Source of the DNA: DATKKX01 sp035542775
Lineage (GTDB): Bacteria; Planctomycetota; Phycisphaerae; UBA1845; UTPLA1
DNA: 5,810 bases
Reading direction: 5' to 3'
NCBI GenBank assembly: GCA_035542775.1
Contig: DATKKX010000323.1
Coordinates: forward strand, 1-5,810
Shown here: positions 1 to 5,224 of the stretch, piece by piece
How the letters are laid out: each line of letters starts with the position of its first letter
How positions within the stretch are numbered: the first letter of the stretch is position 1
Position numbers and translations under genes: made by a program
Notes under the pieces: model-generated
Database searches by the model: none
Told to the model about the DNA's origin: nothing
The model's input: only the letters and a program-made list of their open reading frames with translations

Positions 1-2
1 CC

Positions 3-125
3 ATCTCTCAGCACAAACGCAAGCTGGGATCGGCTCTGACCGCGCGAACTCCTCGAACCAGGGAGAGCGAGTGCATCCTTCGAATCGCAACCCATGACCT
101 GATGATCCTCAGGCGTGCCAGTTAA
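3..125 (+). CDS. C-terminal fragment of a probable DDE transposase (IS4/IS5 type), 5' end outside the window
   Basis: An open frame enters from the left edge and gives 40 residues before TAA. It contains the stretch HKRKLGSALTART followed by ECILRIATHDLMILRR. From memory, IS4/IS5-type DDE transposases end with a basic K/R-R-LGSAL-x-AR stretch, then an arginine-rich segment with RE/SE, then LR-x-x-THNLMI(L)R; the order and spacing fit here. The DDE catalytic residues would lie upstream of the window, so catalysis cannot be judged. The gene converges on the acyltransferase, with stop codons 6 bp apart. I cannot find the terminal inverted repeat of the element, because only one end could be present. 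The assignment rests on 40 residues and could be a decayed remnant. The other two plus frames close at 37-39 and 93-95. Confidence 0.6.
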   Translation: MSQHKRKLGSALTARTPRTRESECILRIATHDLMILRRAS

Positions 126-131
126 AGGTTT

Positions 132-1124
132 CTACAGAGCACATTCAGTACTCAGCACTCGGGACTCAGGACTGAGCACTCCCGAGTACTCCGGGTCTCC
201 GCGAAACACTCGCGTCCATCGGCTGTCGCCCCAGAGAAACCATGCCTGGGGGCATTCGCGGAGAAAACTCTCAAAGTGAGCCGTCCAGACTTCCATGGCG
301 CGCTGGATGGCCGCCCTGCGACCGCCTTCGGCGCGCGACAACGGCTCTATCGAAATCGGCTCGCGAGCATAGATGACGTGCGTGCGTCCGCCCAATCGTC
401 CGAAGACCGGCAACAGCGGGGCCTCCGCAAGCATGGCGATGGAGGCCGGACCGGTGGGCAGATAGGCCATCTTGCCGAGCAATTTGACGGGCACGCCCTT
501 GTCCGTCTTTTGGGCGATGTCCGGCGTCATGACCAGGGCCGACCCCTTTCGCAACACCTCCACGCAGGCCGCAGCCCGGCTGGCCGGGTCGGTGGCGCTC
601 TCCGGCTCCAGGATCACCGGCAGACCGGACGCCCGGCACCAGGCGTACTTCAACTCGCGCTTTCGGCGGTCTTTCGACCATCGCAGGTAGACCCACACCG
701 GCACTTCCTGATTCAGCCGGACCAGCGTCAACAGATAATCGCAGACATGCGGTGGGGCAACGACGGCACCGCGCCCCGCAGTCAAGGCCGTACGAAGGAG
801 CCCGATCGACTCGTCCACTTCGATCTGGGTGCGAGCCAACCCCGCGACCGCACCGTTTTCGCGGCCCAGGCTGAAGACCCGTACGGCATTGGACAAGTGC
901 AGCGCGAGCTGCTGGAAGTGTGCTCGAAAAACCGCCGGGCTATAGACGCCCGCGGAACGCATATTCTCGGCCACTATCCGGGCCAGAACAGGCAGCCGCG
1001 GACCGGTACCGGCCATCAGGCGCTGCATTACGTCGATAGTCCAACTCGGCAGGAGCGGAGCCGCACTCTGGGCTGTGGCTATCGCCCGGGCGGTGAACCA
1101 TCTTCTCGCAGTTCGCAGCACCAC
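132..1124 (-). CDS. LpxL/HtrB-like lysophospholipid (lipid A) acyltransferase family protein
   Basis: This 330-residue protein has the layout of the LpxL/HtrB/LpxM family, inner-membrane enzymes that transfer acyl chains onto lipid A or related lipids at the cytoplasmic face. Recognisable blocks, in order: a helical N-terminal part including ARIVAENMRSAG (~48-59); AGRGAVVAPPH (~116-126), equivalent to the catalytic block G-x-G-(V/I)-x(3)-GH; VMTPDIAQK (~198-206), matching the family's PD segment; LPTGPASIAMLAEAPLLPVF (~222-241), a strong family signature; and the C-terminal tryptophan-rich FLWGDSRWTR (~296-305). The length is near the usual ~300. The family motif HX4E is not intact: after His126 comes VCDYL, so Leu occupies the Glu position and the only nearby acid is Asp129. 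The start is GTG, preceded by AGGAG at 6-nt spacing. Residues ~314-330 are encoded by a 7-bp repeat and look like an added tail. Family membership is fairly sure; substrate and activity are not. Confidence 0.8.
   Translation of the reverse strand: MVLRTARRWFTARAIATAQSAAPLLPSWTIDVMQRLMAGTGPRLPVLARIVAENMRSAGVYSPAVFRAHFQQLALHLSNAVRVFSLGRENGAVAGLARTQIEVDESIGLLRTALTAGRGAVVAPPHVCDYLLTLVRLNQEVPVWVYLRWSKDRRKRELKYAWCRASGLPVILEPESATDPASRAAACVEVLRKGSALVMTPDIAQKTDKGVPVKLLGKMAYLPTGPASIAMLAEAPLLPVFGRLGGRTHVIYAREPISIEPLSRAEGGRRAAIQRAMEVWTAHFESFLRECPQAWFLWGDSRWTRVFRGDPEYSGVLSPESRVLSTECAL
142..183. repeat. Degenerate heptanucleotide tandem repeat, six units, inside the 3' end of the acyltransferase gene
   Basis: Six consecutive 7-bp units read on the plus strand CATTCAG, TACTCAG, CACTCGG, GACTCAG, GACTGAG, CACTCCC (approximate consensus NACTCAG). 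Seven is not a multiple of three, so three units make 21 bp; on the minus strand the protein shows the expected 7-residue period, VLSPESR then VLSTECA. Internal inverted pairs (ACTCGGG at 157-163 with CCCGAGT at 181-187; AGTACTC at 147-153 with GAGTACT at 184-190) could fold the mRNA end. The repeat resembles the short heptanucleotide tandem repeats (STRR) described in some bacteria, usually intergenic. It lies 17 bp from the transposase stop. Confidence 0.75.
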
Positions 1125-1130
1125 TCCTCG

Positions 1131-1135
1131 CTCCT
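1131..1135 (-). promoter_or_regulatory. Shine-Dalgarno site of the acyltransferase gene
   Basis: AGGAG on the minus strand lies 6 nt before the GTG at 1124-1122. This supports the first of two consecutive GTG codons as the start. A second purine run, GAGGA at 1129-1125, is only 3 nt from the second GTG and fits less well. Confidence 0.6.
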
Positions 1136-1144
1136 ATTCTCCGG

Positions 1145-1164
1145 CCGTTCTGCGACACGAACGG
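1145..1164. repeat. Perfect 6-bp inverted repeat just upstream of the acyltransferase gene
   Basis: CCGTTC at 1145-1150 pairs with GAACGG at 1159-1164 around an 8-nt spacer. It sits immediately upstream of the Shine-Dalgarno region, so it would be a hairpin in the 5' leader or a small operator. In DNA this rich in GC, a 6-bp repeat can occur by chance. Confidence 0.3.
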
Positions 1165-1195
1165 ACCGCTTTCGGCAAACCGGCCGGTCTGGCCA

Positions 1196-1228
1196 GCCGG
1201 CAACAGTCTACGCCCGTCGGTTGCCGGC
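1196..1228. promoter_or_regulatory. 9-bp perfect inverted repeat upstream of the acyltransferase gene, possible operator or leader hairpin
   Basis: GCCGGCAAC at 1196-1204 is exactly complementary to GTTGCCGGC at 1220-1228, with a 15-nt spacer. It lies about 72-104 bp upstream of the GTG start. A weak promoter-like pair on the minus strand overlaps it: TTGTGG (1233-1228) and TAGACT (1210-1205) at 17-nt spacing, so the -10-like box falls in the spacer between the arms. That arrangement would suit a repressor site, but the promoter match is poor and the regulatory role is inference. A stable RNA hairpin is the alternative reading. Confidence 0.4.
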
Positions 1229-1315
1229 CACAACGCGAGAACCTTGTCGCTCGTAATAGGGGGTGCATCCCGTCGTTGACCGCTGCATCGCGCAGTCTGG
1301 CCTTGTCTGACCTTC

Positions 1316-1337
1316 ACGCCGCGGGCGCAAGCGGCGT
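1316..1337 (-). terminator. Terminator-like hairpin at the stop codon of the S41 peptidase gene
   Basis: ACGCCGC (1316-1322) and GCGGCGT (1331-1337) form a perfect 7-bp stem around an 8-nt loop. The first transcribed base of the stem is the last base of the TGA stop codon (1339-1337). No run of U follows in the minus-strand transcript (GAAGGTCAG), so it is not a canonical intrinsic terminator. It may protect the 3' end or assist termination. Its position, with the 212-bp gap after it, suggests the peptidase and acyltransferase genes are separate transcription units. Confidence 0.45.
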
Positions 1338-3700
1338 CACTCTGACACCAGGTCAATGGCGCGCTCGAGGGCTTCGTCCCGCCCTTCGGCAATGCCGGGA
1401 ATCGTCCGCGAGACGGGGACCGTAGGCAAAATGCCGACGCCGTGGTGTTGCGAACCATCATGCTTCAGCACCTTCATACCGGTCCAGGCCGTTCTGTATC
1501 CCCCGGGGATCTCAAAGGTATTGACGTTACCGTTCGTTCCGGCGGACGGTCCGCCGACGATATCGCCCAGCTTGTAATGCTCGATGATACCCAGACACGA
1601 CTCGGCATAACTGATGGCTCGGCCATCAACGACGAATGCCTTCCTGGCCTTAAAGTATGGTTCTGCCGGCGAGATGCTCCATTCTCCGCTCCGGTCGAAC
1701 CTCATATCCTTCCGGTCCGGCTGAACGACGAGCGGAACATGCCATTGGGCACTTGTTACCCCCTTCTGAATGAGATGGGAGAAAAACAGGAAGGCATTGA
1801 GCGTCCTGGGGTACCCGCGAAAATCGAAGATGATCCCCTTGGCTTCGGCAAGCTTGGCGATGGCTTCGGTGAAATCTTCGTCCGTGACGCGGCCCACGTC
1901 CACGTAATAGACGCCTGGCCTGACTTCGGCGATCTTCTCCGGCCGCGGCTCATCCAGGGGTTCGGGTCGCTGGCGACGCCGGAGCGTGACCTTGTATTGA
2001 GTCCCGTCCGGCTTCTTCAGGGACAATTCTACTTTGGAGTCCTCGCGGCCGGTCGCCAGCACGTTCAACGCCCGCCATCGGCGCCACTGCGGCGTCGCAC
2101 CCGAAATAAGCCGCTCCGCCTCCACCCACAACTCGGCAACAGCGTGCCCGTCGATTTTCTCCACTACGTCGCCGCGATGAGGGCCTTCGGAGACGTCGGG
2201 GGCCACGTATGTCACCACCAGCTTATCTTCCACCCATGTCCAGGCCAGTGGCAGCGAGGCACAGTCCGTATCGCAGGCGTGCCAGACGTTGCCATGCCCA
2301 TCGTGCAATTGGGCGACGAGCTCGCGCAAGGTGTCAAGAAAAGCTCGCTCATCCGCGTCGGTCGCCGCTTTCTCCAGGGCGCGGCGGAGGGCAAGGTTCC
2401 AGTCGGTCTTCACCGCGTCGAAATACGGGTAGAAATGTTGAAAGACGTTCCATGCCAGAATGACGGCCCCCAGGCGCGTCGCTCTGTCTTCGGCTGAATA
2501 AAGGCCGCCGGCCGTGTACAGGCCTGTTTGTCGCGGCTTCGGTGGGGCAGGCTCTTGCTCGGCAGGTGCCTTCTTGGTTCCTGGAAAGGTCCCTTTCTTG
2601 TCCGCGTATACGGCAAGCGGGATCATGCAGGAAACCCCTCCGCCCAAATCAGCGATGTAGGGTTTGGCCGGATCCGGGCATCCTACGGGTACCTTCCCGT
2701 CGCTGAGCTTCACGCGCTTTCGCTCGCTGCGATAGATCTGCCGCCGGCCGGATTTGTGCCCGAGAAGCCTGGAAAAAACCTCGTCCGGCTCGATCTTCTT
2801 CGTTTCGCTCGCCTGTCCAAGCCCGTAGTGCTCCCATTTCACGATCGTGACCTTGCCTGGCTTGGGCGCGGCCTTCAGTTCCGCAGGTATCTCCGGCTGC
2901 TGGCCGGTCGGAAACACCCGCACCGTCGGCGCCATCGGCCGAAAGAGGGCGTCGAGCTTTTCAGCAAGCTCGACAGCCGATCCGGCGGGTTCCACCTCTC
3001 GCACGCCTCGGATGGCGAAAGCATCCCAGTCCGCCACGGCCGCCTGATCGCTGGGGTGGAAGTAGCGGACATAGCCCAACAGCCTCGTGAAGGCGACGAT
3101 GTTGTCCAGTTCCTTTTCCTTCAGCGGCCGCGGGCCTTCCACGACCGGCGCCGGGGCCTCGCCGACAATTTCAAGGGAAACGTCATCGAGATCAACCCGG
3201 CCCTCCTTGATGAGCATCAGGCCGAAGCAGATTTGCTCAGCATTTTCTGCGACGGGCCCCACGATCTCGTAGGGCTTCCATTCCGCAGCGGTGATCGGCC
3301 GGTCATCCATGTTGTCAAAGAAGCCCATCGACTGGTTGGGCCGATCCACGCGGAACCACAGTTGCGCCTGGTTGTCGCCAGCGACCTGCGTTCTCACGGC
3401 GGCCTTGAATCGGACAAGCCTGCCGTGATAGGGTCCGGCCGGGATACATTGCATGAGGTTGCCGAACGGCGCCTTTCCTTCTTTGTCCTTGCTGAGCAGG
3501 CGAACGTAATGCTCGCCCTCCTGGGCATCGCCCGCCATGACCTCAACCTGGTAACCCGGGGTCGGCACGAGCCATTTCTTGGGGATTTGTCCCAGAGCAC
3601 CTTCCTCGAAGCCGAAACGTTCGGTCGTCGGCTGAGCCTCCGCAAAACTGGACAGACATGAAAATAGAAAAGCTGTCAGCGCAATCGAGCCCCTGGACAT
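1337..3700 (-). CDS. Secreted S41-family peptidase (tricorn/C-terminal processing type) with N-terminal jelly-roll-like domain
   Basis: The 787-residue protein starts at an ATG with AGGAGG 6 nt upstream; an in-frame start 33 codons earlier lacks the signal peptide at its N-terminus and is less likely. Residues 1-22 form a Sec signal peptide (hydrophobic IALTAFLFSCLSSF, cleavage expected after AEA). Cys15 in LFSC is a poor lipobox. Residues ~25-180 look like a beta jelly-roll/carbohydrate-binding-like domain ending in VDLDDVSLEIVG. Two related helical segments follow (~195-260 with YVRYFHPSDQA; ~403-470 with VFQHFYPYFDA), separated by a beta-rich part and a Pro/Glu linker (~376-392). A PDZ-like segment (GDVVEKIDGHAV, ~510-521) precedes the protease core: VYYVDVGRV (~597-605), FDFRGYP (~625-631), VVDGRAISYAES with likely nucleophile Ser697, and GGPSAGTNG (~716-724). 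His469 in LHDGHGNV is a candidate catalytic His by analogy with tricorn. There is no Lys in the Prc/CtpA position. The likely role is periplasmic or extracytoplasmic proteolysis; the substrate is unknown. Confidence 0.9.
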   Translation of the reverse strand: MSRGSIALTAFLFSCLSSFAEAQPTTERFGFEEGALGQIPKKWLVPTPGYQVEVMAGDAQEGEHYVRLLSKDKEGKAPFGNLMQCIPAGPYHGRLVRFKAAVRTQVAGDNQAQLWFRVDRPNQSMGFFDNMDDRPITAAEWKPYEIVGPVAENAEQICFGLMLIKEGRVDLDDVSLEIVGEAPAPVVEGPRPLKEKELDNIVAFTRLLGYVRYFHPSDQAAVADWDAFAIRGVREVEPAGSAVELAEKLDALFRPMAPTVRVFPTGQQPEIPAELKAAPKPGKVTIVKWEHYGLGQASETKKIEPDEVFSRLLGHKSGRRQIYRSERKRVKLSDGKVPVGCPDPAKPYIADLGGGVSCMIPLAVYADKKGTFPGTKKAPAEQEPAPPKPRQTGLYTAGGLYSAEDRATRLGAVILAWNVFQHFYPYFDAVKTDWNLALRRALEKAATDADERAFLDTLRELVAQLHDGHGNVWHACDTDCASLPLAWTWVEDKLVVTYVAPDVSEGPHRGDVVEKIDGHAVAELWVEAERLISGATPQWRRWRALNVLATGREDSKVELSLKKPDGTQYKVTLRRRQRPEPLDEPRPEKIAEVRPGVYYVDVGRVTDEDFTEAIAKLAEAKGIIFDFRGYPRTLNAFLFFSHLIQKGVTSAQWHVPLVVQPDRKDMRFDRSGEWSISPAEPYFKARKAFVVDGRAISYAESCLGIIEHYKLGDIVGGPSAGTNGNVNTFEIPGGYRTAWTGMKVLKHDGSQHHGVGILPTVPVSRTIPGIAEGRDEALERAIDLVSE

Positions 3701-3821
3701 GTGAGACCTCCTGCTGTGACTTGCTGCAAGCTGAGAACGGCATTCTAAAGCAATGCGTGTGGCTTGGGCGGTCAATTCTGTCGAGCCAGGAGCTCCCACA
3801 CTTACGAGCGCGGCGATCGGG
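3701..3821 (-). other. Intergenic region between the RdgC-like and S41 peptidase genes
   Basis: These 121 bp must hold the end of the RdgC-like transcript and any S41 peptidase promoter. On the minus strand there is TTGACC (3775-3770) and TAGAAT (3747-3742), but 22 nt lie between them, too long for a normal sigma-70 promoter; TAGAAT alone may be a -10 with a poor -35. An odd palindrome CTTGCTGCAAG lies at 3720-3730 in the leader. No clear terminator is seen. Read-through from the RdgC-like gene cannot be excluded. Confidence 0.3.
3707..3712 (-). promoter_or_regulatory. Shine-Dalgarno site that fixes the S41 peptidase start
   Basis: A full AGGAGG on the minus strand lies 6 nt before the ATG at 3700-3698. 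It selects this start over the upstream in-frame ATG at 3799, and the chosen start begins directly with the signal peptide. Confidence 0.85.
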
Positions 3822-4994
3822 TCATACGGTTTGCAGCCACACCGTCATTTGCTGCAGCTTCGTCTGCCATTCGCCGGAGAGACGTCGCTGCAGGAAGGTC
3901 TGGAACAACAAATCCACCGTCTGGCCCAGGTGGCGGATTTGCTCGGCACGCTCCTCGGCCCGCGCATGACCGTTGCCGTTGCCGTTCGTTTCGGTCTTGG
4001 GCAACGTGGCCGAGGAGATGTTAAACGTCTCGGCCTGGAGCGTGAATTCGTATTGCTGGCCCTGGCGGGAAACCATCAGGCCGGCCTTCCTCGGCAATTT
4101 GCCGGAGGCAATCGCCCGGCGGCTCTCCGGCAACTGCGTGGGACCGTCGCAGGTGATGAGCTCCTTGCCGTTCTCGGCCCGCGGGCACTCCAGCATGAGC
4201 TGCTTGACGAACATGACTGCCGCCTCGGTGCCGTCCGGCAGCTTGATCGTGTCGCCCTCGGTCCACAGTGTGTACCACAGCCAGAGCAGAAACTCGTTGC
4301 CAAGAAAATCCCGCGATGAGGAATCATGCGCGGTCCAATACACCTCGCCGTGGCCGTTGGCGCCGGGAAACTCGACAAACTTGGCGGGCCTGAGCGATTC
4401 GAGCCTCCGATCAGCCCCCTTTTTCTCCGCCCATTGGTAACTCAGATGGCCGGCGGTGATTTGTTCCAGCCGCTTGTTAAAGGTGGTCTTGAACAAGGCA
4501 TGCAATCGCTCCAGCACGGCCGGTTGCGTGGCCCCGACGTACAGAACGTCGTCGCGCGTGTCCCAGAGCAGCGGAAACTGGCGAAGCCGGCGGTAGCGGC
4601 CTTCGCGAATCTCCTTCTCGGCGCGCCCCCGGGCGGCGTCCGTCGCTTGCCGCTTCAGCCGCAGGCGCGAGCGGACGTTGGCGCCCTTGTCGGCGATCGA
4701 CTCCAGTTCCAGCTCGACGTAAGCCCGCATGAGATCGGGTGGAATGCGGCTGGCGTCGATCCGCATGCCGACATGGAGGCAGTCCAGGATCACGTTCTTC
4801 TCAGCGTCAAACTCCGCGTCGAGGAGATGCCGCCCGCCGAGCCAGCCGACTTCCTCGTGATCGGCGGGCAGGCAGGTCCGGCTGCCGATGCGGTTGGCGC
4901 GGAACTTGTCGATGAGGTTTTCGTCGAGGCGCTTGGGCGATCCGCCGACGACCTGAAACCGCGAAAAACTGACCGTACCCGACAGGAACGACAT
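3822..4994 (-). CDS. RdgC-like protein (recombination-associated protein family, divergent)
   Basis: This 390-residue soluble protein has no signal peptide or membrane segment. Blocks fall in the order of RdgC of E. coli (303 aa, recalled): an N-terminal SFSRFQV strand; EEVGWLGGRHLLDAEF (~47-62), like the GW-containing segment of RdgC; a helix with VELELE (~93-98); EIREGRYRRLRQFPLLWDTRDD (split here as EIREGRYRRLRQ ~128-139 and FPLLWDTRDD ~140-149), followed by a strand and the helix LERLHALFKTTFNKRLEQI; and RAIASGKLPRKAGLMVSR (~293-310), then a strand-rich LPK-ending part. The FLGNEFLLWLWYTLW block (~230-244), absent from the E. coli protein, is as I recall it in longer bacterial RdgC-like proteins. 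A TNGNGNGH linker (~336-343) leads to a helical C-terminal tail. RdgC binds DNA as a ring-shaped dimer and restrains RecA; whether this homologue does so is inference. The ATG start has GAGG 6 nt upstream. Confidence 0.65.
   Translation of the reverse strand: MSFLSGTVSFSRFQVVGGSPKRLDENLIDKFRANRIGSRTCLPADHEEVGWLGGRHLLDAEFDAEKNVILDCLHVGMRIDASRIPPDLMRAYVELELESIADKGANVRSRLRLKRQATDAARGRAEKEIREGRYRRLRQFPLLWDTRDDVLYVGATQPAVLERLHALFKTTFNKRLEQITAGHLSYQWAEKKGADRRLESLRPAKFVEFPGANGHGEVYWTAHDSSSRDFLGNEFLLWLWYTLWTEGDTIKLPDGTEAAVMFVKQLMLECPRAENGKELITCDGPTQLPESRRAIASGKLPRKAGLMVSRQGQQYEFTLQAETFNISSATLPKTETNGNGNGHARAEERAEQIRHLGQTVDLLFQTFLQRRLSGEWQTKLQQMTVWLQTV
3970..3987. repeat. Hexanucleotide micro-repeat encoding an Asn-Gly linker in the RdgC-like gene
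   Basis: Units CCGTTG, CCGTTG, CCGTTC are in tandem on the plus strand and encode the Asn-Gly repeats (N337-G342) of the RdgC-like protein. The period keeps the reading frame, so changes in unit number would only lengthen or shorten a flexible linker between the RdgC-like body and the C-terminal helices. Confidence 0.6.
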
Positions 4995-5114
4995 CTAAGG
5001 CCTCGCTTGTGCATCTGGTGGAGGTTAATCCCGCGGCGAATGCCCTCATAGAAGCCGCGTCAAACGATCGCTGGCGGTGTGCGGCGAGGACGGCACGATG
5101 CTATGAACGGCGGG

Positions 5115-5130
5115 CCCGTTCGTCAACGGG
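5115..5130. repeat. Small hairpin in the divergent intergenic region
   Basis: CCCGTT (5115-5120) and AACGGG (5125-5130) form a perfect 6-bp stem with a CGTC tetraloop, followed on the plus strand by GCTTTCG. It lies about 120 bp upstream of the RdgC-like start on one side and 37 bp before the extended -10 box on the other. It could be an operator or a weak terminator; chance is also possible. Confidence 0.3.
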
Positions 5131-5166
5131 GCTTTCGAGGCCGGGGAAGATGTTGCCGCAACTCCA

Positions 5167-5175
5167 TGATATACT
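5167..5175 (+). promoter_or_regulatory. Extended -10 promoter candidate for the toroid-repeat gene
   Basis: TGATATACT fits the extended -10 pattern TGnTATAAT with one mismatch in the hexamer. The position 17-18 nt upstream (around 5146-5152) holds no good -35 box, which is tolerated in extended -10 promoters. Transcription would begin near 5182, leaving a leader of about 43 nt before the ATG. It is one of few AT-rich spots in this intergenic region. Confidence 0.45.
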
Positions 5176-5224
5176 GGGCTTAGCGCGGAAGAGCCCCAAC
5201 AAATCACAACCGGAGATCGGACCA

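Larger units (their letters stand above)
4995..5224. other. Divergent intergenic region between the RdgC-like gene and the toroid-repeat gene
   Basis: These 230 bp must carry the start signals for both flanking genes. The plus-strand promoter candidate and one hairpin are listed separately. On the minus strand I see TTGACG around 5066-5071 but no convincing -10 at the right distance, so the RdgC-like promoter is unresolved. No LexA-like CTG-N10-CAG site stood out by eye. No credible small gene is seen. Confidence 0.4.

Noticed and set aside
98..113. Short hairpin CCTGA/TCAGG as a terminator for the acyltransferase gene
   Set aside because: The stem is only 5 bp with no U run, and it lies inside the likely transposase reading frame.
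276..1256. A 326-codon plus-strand open frame opposite the acyltransferase gene
   Set aside because: Its composition is rich in R, G, Q and H with no domain, as expected of an antisense shadow; the minus-strand gene has clear family blocks and a Shine-Dalgarno site.
940..1461. A minus-strand frame spanning the gap between the S41 peptidase and the acyltransferase gene
   Set aside because: It overlaps both well-supported genes in another frame and shows no recognisable family; the gap is better read as regulatory sequence.
1442..2497. A 351-codon plus-strand open frame within the S41 region
   Set aside because: No domain or ribosome-binding site was recognised, and it is fully covered by the S41 peptidase gene on the minus strand.
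2528..3661. A 377-codon plus-strand open frame opposite the S41 peptidase gene
   Set aside because: It has no recognisable domain, and it mirrors the codon structure of a strongly supported gene on the other strand. Long antisense frames are common in GC-rich coding DNA.
3742..3775. TTGACC plus TAGAAT as a sigma-70 promoter for the S41 peptidase gene
   Set aside because: The spacer is 22 nt, well outside the usual 16-19 nt.
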